This document shows, piece by piece, positions 1 to 11,700 of a stretch of 64,000 bases of DNA. A model generated the notes under the pieces. The model had not been told where the DNA came from and searched no databases. It saw nothing but the letters and a program-made list of their open reading frames with translations. Made by a program: the position numbers and the translations under genes. This stretch comes from Phoebastria nigripes (Eukaryota; Chordata; Aves; Procellariiformes; Diomedeidae), in assembly GCA_035582835.1 (NCBI GenBank), contig JAYKAV010002955.1, forward strand, positions 186,001 to 250,000, in the 5' to 3' direction. How positions within the stretch are numbered: the stretch's first letter is position 1; the number at the start of each line of letters is the position of its first letter.

Positions 1-3000
1 TTCCCATAACTATTTGGCAGCACGCCTGAGGTTTGTAGGCTAAAAGCATTCACANGTGAGCACGACAAGCAAACTCAGCAGCCTTGAGATATGAGATCTT
101 TGTTCTCTTTGAGTCACTTTCACAAGAAACCCTGTGTGATCCCATGGCAAAACAGCCTCATTTCTAGGTGTGCTGTTGACTCCATGACATCCATGACTCT
201 GCTGGACCGGTGGGTTCCCTGCATCCTTTTAAGTGTCACAGTTTCAGTGTGCATTTGCCTTCACTTTGAGGGCTGTGACAAAAAGCAGTGCTCTGCACGC
301 CTCCTCTGAGGGGTTTTGCTTTCTGCTCTCCAGCGAGTGGCAGGACGTGCAGGCAAAGACAGGCCTCACATTGCCAAGTTTGGAGTAATTTCCTCCTCCC
401 AAGTGCTCGAGGCTGTCTGGAGCAGAGGTTGTACTTGAGGCTCATCTATAGCCCTCAGCAAACTTTTCATAAACAGGAAAGAGCCCCGGAGAGGACGACA
501 AGACAGAAATCAGTCCTGCTCTGATCTTTTGTTCTTCCCCTCCCCTTTTGTCTTAAAACTAACAATGCATCNCTTGATTTGTTGCACTGAGAGCTGCCAG
601 ATGGAAGTAAAACTCCTTCCTCCAAGAGCATGTGGCGGTCCTCGGCAAGGCCTGCGGCGTGCAGCTCGCTGCACGGCCATGGCCAGACCCCGTTTGCAGC
701 TGAGGAAATGCCACCTACCGGACCCGCTCCCTGATTGCAGCTGACACGCTTGCAAAATTACCGTGTGTCAGAGAGAAAAGTGGGACAAAAGGAAGGAAGA
801 AGGAAGAGAGGAAACCACAGCCATTGCCTGGAAGAGGGCTTCAGGGTACAGGGGTGGTACCACAATGCTCAAGACCTTACCACAGCAAGTTTAGCAGAAA
901 TTAATTAGAGGTGGAGGGTCCTAAAGATGCTAGCAAGGGACAAGGACCTCGGGCTCTGTGGCTGGGGCATGTTCTCTTTCCCAGGCTTTCCAGCTTGGAA
1001 GAGCAGAGGGAATCCTACCAGAGGGTTAGACAGCGTGCAGGGTGTTATCTCAGCCCTGTGTCCCTTTTTGTTTTGTCTTCTTCCGTAATGTCACTACTGT
1101 GAAGGGGAGGGAAACCTTTTGTTTATCAAATGTTCTCTCCGGCTTTTCACTGCAGCACCCCCCCATGCTTGCTGGCAGCCTCCCCAAGTGCCAGAAGGCG
1201 TTCGGGAAATCCTCCCTTGTGCTAACGAGGCTCATCCTGCTCTGAGGGGGCAACGGGCTGGGGGCTCTGTGGCAGAAAGCAGCTCTCTCAAAGTAGATCC
1301 CTTCAAAATTGAAGAAAAGGGATGGTCCCCTTCTGTGTGATCTGTTCCTGGCTTGCCCTTCGAGGCCACTGAAAATATGGACAGATGAGGAAATGAGTGG
1401 TGTGATGCAGTTTGTCCTGGAGACAGGAGGCATGGTCTGATGATAAGGATACCCAACTGGAGCAAGAAGTAGGAGCCAAGTCTCTGCCGAATGCCTGAAT
1501 TACCAAGTCTCATTTCTCTCCACCTGGCATCTTTCTAGCCCCATGAGTCTTTCCTGTGTGGCTACCTGTTGGGCCAACTTCAACAGGACATGCCTTGATC
1601 CAGTAGTGCCAGTACCCCTGTGTTCAACACATCTTCCTGCAGCATGGGAATCTGAATCTTTTCCGGGTGGAGGAGGAACTCCGGTTTCTTATGTCCAGGG
1701 CGAGCTCCTGCGGTGGACGGTACCGCACAATGCAGCTTCTAGCAGCTGTTTTCAGGTACAGTAATGCCTCAGCTGACTTTCTGTAACTCACCTTCTTCAC
1801 TTGGGGCTGCACCCACAGAGGATCCTGACTCCTCTTTGGCAGCTAGAGTACCATTAAAACCGTCACGGGAGTTTCCTTCCAAGACTCCTTCCTTCCACTC
1901 CTCCCCAAGACCCCAAAGGGGTGTGTGAGGGTTTGGATCCATTACACGTCTGCAAGGCACTTGGCTGTAGAGAGCCACATCATGAGGTTATTATACACTG
2001 TGTGTGCCTCAGCGGGGGTGAGGTGGTTAATGACTAACTTGTAAAACCGCTTGGTGCATGGGTGAACTGAGTAGGTGTTTTCAGAAACAGCTGTGCCAGT
2101 TTCCCCTGTCAGGATGGGCTTGGGTGCTGGCCAACTTTCCTGTCACTCCCTCTGTTTGCAAAGCTTTGTGGGGTTGAGTTTTGGTTTCTGAAACCCGTCA
2201 GGCACAACTGAAACTCAAAAGCGGCATTGCTTGGTTTTGCAGGACTCTATACCAGTGCTTTGTTATTCTGTAAGATGCTGAAGTCATAGTACTACTGCCA
2301 AGAAGCTCCAGTCTTTGACTTTTACACATTGATTATACCAGGAGGAGAAGCCCAAATCCATTTGGATGATGCTCATCATACCAAGAGCTCAAGGGTCTAT
2401 ACATAGTGTCTGGAAAGCTGGGCTTGAGTATGGGTGGGAGCTACTAACTTGACCATTTTGGCATCCTAGCTTTTAATGTCCTACATCATAAATCTTCCAG
2501 TGTATTTAGCACTTTGTATGAAAGTCTTTCTAGAAAGGACTGTCCACCAAATATGAATTTGTTCAGCTGTCACAAAAATGTCTGGCAGTTCAGGTCCCTG
2601 CCTCTTACAGCAACATGTGGCCGAGACCTGGAGAAAGCTCTTTTTGATCCAAGGGGCAGACTGCTTTTCTCTCAGTGGACTCATTACCCGGGAACAGTAA
2701 TAGGTGAGTCAGATTTTGTGCACCAGCCCCAATTTGGCACATACAATGTAGTGTCCTGTCCACCGCTCTTGGTGCCCAGACCTTGTCCTCCAGGCTGTTG
2801 AACCTGTCACGTCCCCGACGCTGATATTTCTGGAGAGAGCAGAGACTTCTAGAATGATTTGTTCCCTTACAAAACTGGAAATAGGAGTTTCCACCCACTG
2901 ATACTATTTATAAGTAAATAGTAACGGCATTAAACTGGAATCCCCGCCATTCCTGACGCCTCTCAAAGACTATGTGGTTGTTACAGTCCCATCATGGGGC

Positions 3001-3430
3001 CTGTGGGTGTGAAAGACGCAGCTTGTTTTGAACCGTTTCTCTTTCACTCTTATCACACCCGAGCACCTGTGAGTCAGAGGTCTGTCTCTGCTTTCTTTTG
3101 TTCTCTCAGTCTACCTCTGCAGACCAAAATGGAGGGTTTCTGGTAGACCTTGTCACATATATGTAATTTGGCCATCTCAAAATGAAATATCTACCTGGCC
3201 TCAGGCTGCTAATTGCCCTGTCCTCAGCATATGTTATAGGTGGCATCTGGGTGCACCGGTATGGATTGTGAATAGTCACGCTTTTTGCAAGGGCCAGGGG
3301 AAATTAAACCTACAGATGGAGAAGCCTATTTCTGGTGCCATTGCGTCTGGTGACCCATCCCTCCGTCAGCTCTTTTCAAGCTGAATAGCTGATGCAGTCA
3401 CTTGGCATACAGATGCCGCTCCAGGTCTCT
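1..3430. other. Unique non-coding sequence, no gene seen
   Basis: I see no recognisable gene, repeat family or RNA in this stretch. The open frames are short (under about 130 codons), overlap on opposite strands and have no recognisable domain. Composition is mixed, with CpG scarce and no CpG cluster that would suggest a promoter. An intron or intergenic spacer fits equally well. Confidence 0.6.
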
Positions 3431-3559
3431 GATCAGCGTTGCCCTCCACGTTACCTTTTGTAGTTTTGCTACTGAGAAATATTGACCAGGGCTGTCTAAA
3501 ATTTCCAAAATTTGAGGGTGTGCAATGGGCTTTTTATTTTGTTCTCTGCCCTTTCCTGA

Positions 3560-4257
3560 TAATTTCTATCACTCTCTTTTTCAAAGCTACTGAGCTGGAA
3601 TTTTCAGACAATTATTCACAATTACTTAAGTCCTTTTCCTATGTATGTCTAGGATTTCTCTCTCCCACTTACGTTAATCTGTGCTTATTGACACTGACTT
3701 TTAACTGTGGTTTCATTGCCTCGTTACTCAGTGTCATGAGATCCTCCCACAATTACTCACATTCAGGCTTAGATCTTAAAATCCTGGATAACTTTTAGTA
3801 CTTGATCATTGGTCATTTCATTGCTCATCCCTTTTCCAGATCACTATGATTGCACTAAACAGCTGAAATTCCAGCACAAGTTACAAGGTGTTGGGGGACT
3901 TTCCAGAAACTCTTCTTCTATTACATATGTCATAATGTGCATATATGCAAAAATATACACACATATGTACACACACATATGTATGTGTGCATACGTATTG
4001 TTATTTATGCCTACTTTTAATTTCCTATGTTTTAATCTGATATGAGTTTATGATAATCCATGACAATAATTTCTCTAGAGTCTTTACCAGCTGTCAATGC
4101 TTTTCGAAATCCAAGTGCAGTGAATCAACNAAACTGCTCTGGCCCTCATGTCTGGCAATCCTTCAAAAATATCTAATAGATTTTTGAGGTATGACTTACC
4201 TTTACAAAAGCTATGTTGACTTCCATTGATTGATTGATCCATTGATCTAGCTATTTA
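3560..4257 (-). mobile_element. Ancient CR1-type LINE relic, reverse-transcriptase region
   Basis: Read on the minus strand, the right end encodes an unbroken stretch beginning SQHSFCKGKSYLKNLLD (about 4170-4220). It matches the N-terminal reverse-transcriptase motif of CR1 LINEs (SQHGF-x-KGKSC-x-TNL). Further along the same strand, near 3820-3900, the DNA resembles the segment encoding the CR1 motif around GVPQGS and NDLEKG, but stops and indels have destroyed the frame. From 3560 to 3800 the text resembles the following palm and thumb region. CR1 elements are non-LTR retrotransposons; this copy lacks its 5' and 3' ends and is certainly dead. An alternating pyrimidine-purine tract interrupts it at 3921-3999. 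The left boundary is uncertain and could lie nearer 3440. The plus-strand open frame at 3439-3798 is a chance frame in or beside this relic. The family call is from remembered consensus and could be a related L3-type LINE. Confidence 0.75.
3921..3999. repeat. CA/TG and AT alternating low-complexity tract
   Basis: A run of mostly alternating pyrimidines and purines containing several ACATATGT blocks, CACACACA and GTATGTGTG. Part of it is self-complementary, so it could extrude as a hairpin or adopt Z-DNA. It lies inside the ancient minus-strand LINE relic and probably grew there after insertion. Confidence 0.75.
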
Positions 4258-4567
4258 CAGAATCATAGAAACACTGGTAGAAAGGGACCTCTGGAGGTCT
4301 CTAGTCCAACCTCCCATTCCAAGCAGGGCTGTTGCCAACAGTAAGTCAGGCCAGCTCAGCCTTTGTCTGGCCAAGTCTTAAAAACCTCCAAGGGCAGAGT
4401 TTCTACCCCCTCTCCAGTTACAGGTCCCAGAGCTGCCAGTCTGAGCGTCCTGAGCTGCAGCTTGGGAACGTCTTCTGCTACCCTTTATTACTGTCCCTTG
4501 CTCTACCCTCTACCACTGGTAAGAAGAGTTTGGTTCCATTATTTATTGCTCTTCTTCCAGTAGTTTG
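4258..4567 (-). mobile_element. CR1 LINE 3' end (5'-truncated)
   Basis: The plus strand begins AGAATCATAGAA and continues with the hallmark segment GGGACCTCTGGAGGTCTC, TAGTCCAACCTCC and AAGCAGGGCTG. This is the reverse complement of a CR1 3' terminus. Farther right, AAGAAGAGTTTGGTTCCA and CAGTAGTTTGAG correspond to the end of ORF2. The copy is about 310 bp, the usual size for a 5'-truncated CR1, and has scattered substitutions. No open frame survives. It abuts the older reverse-transcriptase relic on its left and a plus-strand CR1 end on its right, forming an inverted pair. Confidence 0.85.
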
Positions 4568-4703
4568 AGTTTGGGGACTCTCCATCCTTGAAGATACTCA
4601 AAACTGGAGCAGACAGCTCTGAAGGTGACCCTGTTTCAAGCAGAGGTTGGAGTAGGGGTCTCCAGAGGTCCCTTCCAACCTAAATTATTCCATGATTTTG
4701 CAA
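4568..4703 (+). mobile_element. CR1 LINE 3' end, opposite orientation
   Basis: The segment reads CTCTCCATCCTTGAAGATAC, then AGGTGACCCTGTTTCAAGCAG, then TCTCCAGAGGTCCCTTCC, and ends TTCCATGATTTTG. This is the sense-strand 3' untranslated end of a CR1 element, with a decayed ATTCTGTGATT-type tail. It is only about 135 bp long and joins the minus-strand CR1 copy on its left with almost no gap. The joined copies form an inverted repeat whose outer arms share the TCCAGAGGTCCCTT block. Either two independent insertions or a rearranged single insertion could explain it. Confidence 0.83.
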
Positions 4704-5212
4704 TTAGGCTGGACTCTAATAGTAGGTTTCTCCTCGAGGGACATCAGTCCAAGGTGACATATTAGGAGGTGTCATCTACTAAAGCACAATTCTGGTGTCC
4801 CAGGTATTGTTTGGAAATTTTCCAGGCAGGTATACTTGAGAATCCTTGGCATGTTGGAGCAAACAGCACAGGAAGTGTTTTTCAAGCATTTCATCCATGT
4901 GTTCAGTTGGTATTTCTGGGATGTGCCTGTCTTGAGAAAGAGGCTGTAAATTGATATTCTGCCACTCTCTTATCTTGGGTTGTCAGTCCATTTTTGGATC
5001 CAGTGCTTGTTATAATAAAACGGTGACTGGAAAACAAAGCTCGTGTCAGCCCTTACCAGCAGGGCATTCTCTTGAAGGTAAAGAGCTGGAAAGCAGCACG
5101 GTAGGAGCAGTGAATCCTATATCAGAGCCAGCAGCAAAACACTTAAATGCTGAAATAATTCATCATCTGCTCAGAGCAAGAACGATCCATATGAAAGACA
5201 CTAATCTGCATA

Positions 5213-5545
5213 GACTTTAAGGCTGGAAGGGATTATGATGATCTTTCAGTCTGACCTCCTACATCATTCAGACCATAAGATATCATTTTGCATCAAGCTC
5301 ATAGCTTCCAAATGAGTTTGAAAAAGGCATCCACTCTTGACTGAAGGAGTGAAGGACCCCATTTTTGGGACATCATGGTAAGGTTATCCTCATAGCTGGG
5401 AAAAATACTGTCTATTTCAGTGCTTTAGTTCAGCTTTCACCCACTGGGATTTGTGACGGTATTTTTTTTCTGCATTAAGCATTCTTCTACTGTCAGGGGA
5501 AGTTTAGCTTCCAAGAACAATCTTGACCAANTTTCTTACCTTTTT
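5213..5545 (-). mobile_element. Ancient CR1 3' end (minus strand)
   Basis: The plus strand begins AAGGCTGGAAGGGATTATGA, followed by GTCTGACCTCCTACATCA. This is the reverse complement of the 3' terminus of old sauropsid CR1 elements (consensus roughly AGGTCAGACTAGATGATCATAATGGTCCC). Further right, AAAAAGGCATCCACTCTTGA and CAGCTTTCACCCACTGG follow the order expected for the antisense of the ORF2 C-terminus. Many substitutions and small gaps indicate great age. The right edge fades out and was set near 5545. It lies about 500 bp from the inverted CR1 pair. Confidence 0.7.
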
Positions 5546-7728
5546 CAATACCTTCAGTAGGACCCAGAAGAACTATTTCTGGCTGGGTTGTAGACATTTC
5601 AGATAACCTTGACCTTAGCTTGTTTCTGCTAACAGTGATCCTCTGTAAAACAGATAATACTACTTCCCTCCCTCTCACAGGTATTGGCTGGAAAAAAAAA
5701 AGACCATTAACATTTCTCAAATGCTATAGTGGGAGGCAAATATTAAGTCAGTCAGAGATCAGAGGCTGGATATTGCATTCCAAAATATGGTTTAGTGCAG
5801 CAATCTTATCTACTGAAAACTAAGTCCTCTGATATTGCTAGAAGATATGGGCTGCATTTTCATATATGGATATTGGTATTCTGAATCAAAAGACATCATC
5901 TGAAACATTTGTGTACAGCAATGATTTGATACACATGAAAGAGAGAAGGTATTTGNGGACAGTAGGGATTAATTGTTTCCCTTGTAAGGGACCTTGGGAT
6001 AAGGCAATGTAGACTTTGTTAAGAGTATTTCTCATAGGAAAAGACTTATAAAGATGTAAAAACAGAAGCTGGTCTATTTGAGTCCATTCATCTGGTTACT
6101 CTACATGGGGCTTTTACTTGTAATGGAGCCAGTGGTCTCAGCTATCAGCCACACCATTTACAGTCAAAGGCTAGACCAAAATAGCTGCCAGGTCCTTCTG
6201 ATTTTCTATTTTTGTCAATGATCTACTTAAATGCTGACTACATCCCATTTAGGACACTCAGATCAATCTAACTGGCNAAGCATCAGTTAGCTGCACAGTG
6301 GCAGAGGCGTGGATCACCTCTCTATATTTAAAATGGACGTATACGTGATGTCCTTGTGGTGGATGGCTACAGGCAGGCTTGGCACAGCCAACTGCAGAGT
6401 CATGGCTGAGGACTGAGGAAGATGATCCACCTCAGTACGAGGCTGGTGTCTCCCACACTGTTGCTCTGCGGTGCTCAAGACGCAAATTGCTATGTAGGGA
6501 TGAATCAAGAAAGTGGATGCTCTCCCCCTGTTGCCTCCCATGCTGGGGTCAGCTTGTCTGCTGAGAGGTCACCAGGGCTGGATTCAGCTTTCCTGGTGTT
6601 GGGGAATGACTCAGTGGTGTGGGAGTGCTCTCAGCCACATGTCAGGGAACAGGTCTCTGCTCTTAGCTCAGCTATGACCCTCTCCTGAAAGCCCAAGGAA
6701 GTTCTCCCTGTTGTCCACCNTTTTCTGTTATTCATAAGTGATGTAGGTGGCTTTATTTATTTAGTGCCCCAAACACATGTGATGCTGAGCTGGTATTTGG
6801 GCTTGAGCAACAGCCCAGAAATCCATCCATATTTTTATGCACAGGGACTGAAACACTTAACGCAGTTGTCTCTCTCTGCTACGCTGTTGACAAGTTATCA
6901 TAAGCAGAGCTGTCTCCAAGTCTGTATGACAGAAATCATTTATCCTCTGTGGAAAAAACAGATATTGAACAGAAATCTGAGCCTTCTTCCAGATTATTCT
7001 GGAGTGAAGGCTTCAGTCATGTGCCTTGTGTAGCTGCTCTAGATCATTTGCAGGTTNGCAAAGAGTGGTCCAGCATTAACCTGCTAAGCAGAAATGCAGA
7101 AGAGGTTGGGTCCAGCTATCAGAGCGATTACTCTGCACACTTGCCTGGGTACTGCCAAAGAGTCTCACCTTCTGATTTTCGAATCCTGGATACCACGCAG
7201 GAGAAGATTTTTGAAAATCCCCCTCACGTTGTTGTTTATAAGGCTACCTAGACTCTAAAGAAAACAAATGAAAAAGGAAATTTCCTCTCTTCTCTATCTA
7301 TTTTTAAATGTAAACAACTAAAACAGATAAGTCCTGGGATGGAGTCATCAGTGGGGAAAGGATTGGGCCAGATGTGTGTTTGGGAGCTGTTGGGCACATC
7401 AGGGGGATTGTGCTCAGTGGCATTGTGTGCTCACAGCCTGGCTTTGTTTAGAGACCACGTGCAGTCCATACAGGGTTACTTAAAAAAACAATAAAAACAA
7501 AACCCAACATCACAGGACCGGACACAAGAAAGTCCTGGTAGTTTGGCCACAGCTTCCAGGTCAGGCCATAACTGACCATGGCAAAAATGACAAGTTCTTT
7601 AATGTTGTTATGTATTACTTTAATTAATTAAACACTGGGAAACCCAAGTCATAGCCTAGGTCTCTCTTGGGGTAGTAATTACAAAAACTGCTTTGGCAGT
7701 CATATGTAGCTAGAATTGGTTGTTGGTG

Positions 7729-7769
7729 TTTTTTTCTTTTTCTTTCTCTTTTTTTCTTTTTCCTTTTCT
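7729..7769. repeat. Pyrimidine-rich (T/C) tract
   Basis: An uninterrupted run of T with interspersed C, from 7729 to the first A at 7770, followed shortly by another T run. It is ordinary low-complexity sequence with no evidence of a flanking retrocopy. Confidence 0.8.
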
Positions 7770-8778
7770 AATAATTTTTTTTCCCATTGAGAAAGGTTTT
7801 GTAAATTATTATTTCCTTTCAGAAATTTTTGAAGAAAAAATAAAAGGGCCCACCCATCTTGGATTTCATTCAGAAATGCTATGGTNATGACAATATTTTG
7901 GCTTTGACAAATGGGAAACTTTTGGATGCCAGTGTGGAATATCGGTGTGTTTTGTCTCTTCCTTCTGTTGAGGACATGCCCTGTGTTTTTTTGCTAATGG
8001 TGGTGTTCCTGTTTTGGGCTTTTCTGGTATCCTATTAGCAATATACCACAGAATGTTTTAAATAACAGTGTTAGTTACAGGCAGTATGCAAACATATTGT
8101 TTCTCAGGCTCCTAAAAGCTCTGCTTCTAATACATGACAAAAGGAATATATTAAATGGATAATAACCCCCAATCCATGCAGTATGCAAACTAAACCCCAG
8201 GTGCTTACTTTACAGCAGTAACTTTCCTGGTGTTACCCTACACGTCATTCCAACGGCATTAGTGCAGTTGAAAAGGAATGGAAATTTCAGTTTTATTTGA
8301 TTATATGATACGGGGAAAACTCGTGTGGCATTGCTGGTTTGAATTTAATAGCTCGGGCTCGGTTGATGGGGTGTTTCATTGCTCTTTACTGACCTGTCGT
8401 GCAGCTGAGGACACAGGAGCTCTGAGCAGGCGTTTCCTCCATTTCTCTTCTCTCAGAGAAAGGAAAAGCATTTGCCAAGGTGATCTGCTCTCAGAAAAAA
8501 TTGCGTTTGTGAAGTTAGCCTCTCTTTGGGAACAACTTTGGTTCAAATGCAACACTTACTTTTAGTGGAGAAGGTACGTTGCCCCATGTTACATGAGAGC
8601 TGGACAACATGCAGATCCTTACGCTTCCTGGGGGCTCTGGGTGCACCGCATCAGCAACTTTATTGCATTTTTCTGTCCTTTCCCAGGCAGTGGTGGCTGC
8701 GTGCCCCTGGCACCTCAGCTGCCCCTGAGGTCATGGGATGTTCTGGAGGGATGGGTGGTCACCAGGTAAACACGCTGC

Positions 8779-8798
8779 AAATAAATAAATAAATAAAT
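8779..8798. repeat. (AAAT)5 microsatellite
   Basis: Five perfect copies of AAAT. It is short and likely polymorphic. No mobile element could be recognised beside it. Confidence 0.95.
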
Positions 8799-11700
8799 GC
8801 CTGGAGGGTGTATCAGGTTCAGGTCGCCTTGTGTGACAGGGAAGAGCATGGCGTGCAGAATGGACAGGAACAGATTTTGTTTAATTTTAGCAGCAGTGTT
8901 GTGGTTGGAAAAGGCTGATGAGAACTTGGCACCTAAGTCCTCACTTCATACTGCTCCCCCCAGTAGGGTTGTCGGCCTCCAAACAGAGTACTGCTGGTGC
9001 ATAGCCTGGGCAAGCACCCTTTAAATAACCTATTCCCTTCTGTGGACTGTTTTGCTGAGCCATTCTGGTTTCTTAGCATCCACAACAGCCTTTATGTGCC
9101 AGCGCTCCGGCGTGTGGAGGGGTGTCAGTCCCACACCAGGAGCAGGTGGACCGTGAACTGGTGTGAACCTCCCCGTCAGGCCACCATCGCTTGCATTTTT
9201 GGGTATGTGCCGTGACCACTCTCCCACCCCGTGGTCCAAGTAGGAGATGCATCTGGTTGGGCTGATCTGCCATCTCTTGAAGCCAATACATCCAGGTACC
9301 ACGAGGCCACTCTGCGATGCACAGGAGCTGGTCCACCTTTCTCTTCTCCTCACTCTCTCCTAGCCCTTCCCCTGCTCGGGAGGGGTGGCATCTGGGCTTG
9401 TTGTTGCCAGCTGTTCATCATCTCAGCACCACTTCTAGGCTTGTCCCTCTCATGCCAAGCCCCACCATTTGTCTTTTGGGATGTGATGCCTCCAAGCTGC
9501 CCTAGTACAACCTTAGGTCAGGGGATGCTGGCACAAGATTTTGGCATCTGGCAACCCCAGGTCCCCCATGACTACCTCCTTAAATGGATCCTGCGCAGGT
9601 CTGTGAACTTTCTTAACTCAGAGCAAGTAAGGGAGCCCACTGGAAACTGTGCTGCCATCAGCTTCCTGTCTGTAGGGAAATTGTGGATTTCCCCAAACCG
9701 GTATTTTGCCAGAAAGTTACAGGGGAAATGATATTCCCTTCCCCAAAACTAGGAGAGTGCCATGCTCATTTACATGTCCTGCTAGGCAGCTGGGAAGCCA
9801 GGAAAGAGAAAAACCTTGTGCCCTATCCATCCTTCCCACCCCAAAGGAAATAGCCCTGTGCGTTTTCTTATGCTGGCACATCATAAACACCAATGCTGTC
9901 ATGTTTTCTAGCTGCATCTTGAGCCTCTGACTTTCCTCCACAAAGACAGCAGTGCTGTCCCTGTCACCACCTTCTGGTGTTGTGAACCTGCTGAACATGG
10001 CTGGTGTCCCCATGGCTGGGACAGGGACAGGGCTAGCCACTTTGTGTAGCCCTACAGAAAACCCATGACAGCTCCAGTGGAAACGAGCAATGGGTTTCCC
10101 TGGGGAGGAGCGCTGCAGACTCTGACAGCTCATCACAGCTCTTTTCAATGCTGCTATGTTTGCTTTATTTTGGGCGGCAGAGTTAATGACCCCTTAAATG
10201 AGTATTTACAGCTGCCTTTTTTCCAGCTTAATTGGAAAAAACCAAAGTCTTTTCAAAAAGTTGAGTGCCCCTGTTTCGTGAAGCACAACCTGGCTTTTTC
10301 CCCCTGCCCTTCCAGATTACATCCACCAGGCTCAATGTTTTTTTTCTACCCTCGGGATTCAATTGCAGAGTGTGTTAAGCACCCTGAAGAAAGAACCCTC
10401 ACTCAGTGTCCATGCTGCTTAGCTCAGGTCAGCAGGGTTTGTAACAGAGATGGACTTTGAATGCCCTTAGCGCTGCAGGTATCTTTGGACCCTCTTCCAG
10501 GGATGGAAGGAGAAAGCTTGGTCTCTCCTTTCTGTGCTAAGATGAAATCAAAATGGTGCACTGAAAAATCCAGAGGAGCGTCTGGACAGAAGTTTTCGGA
10601 AGCCTAATCCTGAAAATATGAAGGTTTAGGCCAGTGTTTTCTGCACACTGCAATGGCCAGGAACTGTGTCCCCACTGAGGCTGTAGGACTGAACACAAGT
10701 AAACTCTGTATTATAGGGGCTGGGGGGAGCCGGGGGTGTTGCTACACTCACATTTTAAGGCCCTTTTCCCAATTCTCCTCCCTGCACAAGAGACTAGCCC
10801 AGGCTGCCTGGGGAGAAGACCTCTGTCAAAGCACACTCACTGACAAATGAAAGCCCCTGCACTGAGATTAGGAGGAACTTTCTGGTCGTGGGAACCTTTA
10901 GACAAGGATATATGAGCCTCCCCCTCCTGCCCTGGCAGTGACCCCGACTCCAATCCCAGTCCTGCAGCATGCAACCATGACCGGGGCAGCTCGTGACTCC
11001 TCTTGGCCATGGAGCTCGGAGCCCATAAAGGCGAAATGTGAGGATGGAGCTCCAGAGGCAACCTCGCCTTGTGCNGTGGCCCCGACGAAGATCACGCGGA
11101 CAAAGCTGCTGGATCATCCTTGTGCCATGCGTCTGTTGAGGAGCAGCATCACGGTGCAGTGCCTTGGCATGGTGGGGAATGGCATCGAGAGCTGTTGGCC
11201 ACCAGGAAGGGGACAAAGAAAAGGCGACCATCTTTCCGAAACGGAGTGTGTTGCAGCTGCCTGTGGAGCTGCCTTGCAAAGTGATGAGGTTTGCGTGTGT
11301 GGGGAGAAAAAAACTATCAAAAAGAATAGAGTAATTGGCTGGCTGGCAGGCTAAAACTTCAGCAGAGGCTGTGATTATACTTGTCACTATCTGTTAACCT
11401 TCAAAACAGGTGGTGTGCATCTGAAGTGCCAAAACGGTGCTCAGACTGCAATCCGTGTGTGTGCAGACTGCGGTGATAGGAGCATGGGCTGGGGGAAGGA
11501 CTGGGGGGCTTGCCAAATGGGCACAGGCGCAGAAAAGGGACGGTCCCAGGCAGGCAGTGCGTGTGACGCAAATGGACTTGGCTGGCTTTGAAAGGAGGAG
11601 TACCTCCCGGCGGTGCTGGGACCGAGCAGGACATGTCCTCGGCTGATGGCAGACGGTGCTCCAGTGAGGACCCCAGGGAAGGGGCTCCTCTTTTGTAGGC

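Noticed and set aside
3439..3798. 119-codon hydrophobic plus-strand open frame resembling a membrane protein
   Set aside because: Much of it lies antisense to an ancient minus-strand LINE relic, and hydrophobic residues follow from T-rich DNA.
10794..11387. 197-codon minus-strand open frame
   Set aside because: Contains an N, overlaps several frames on both strands, and shows no recognisable protein or splice context.
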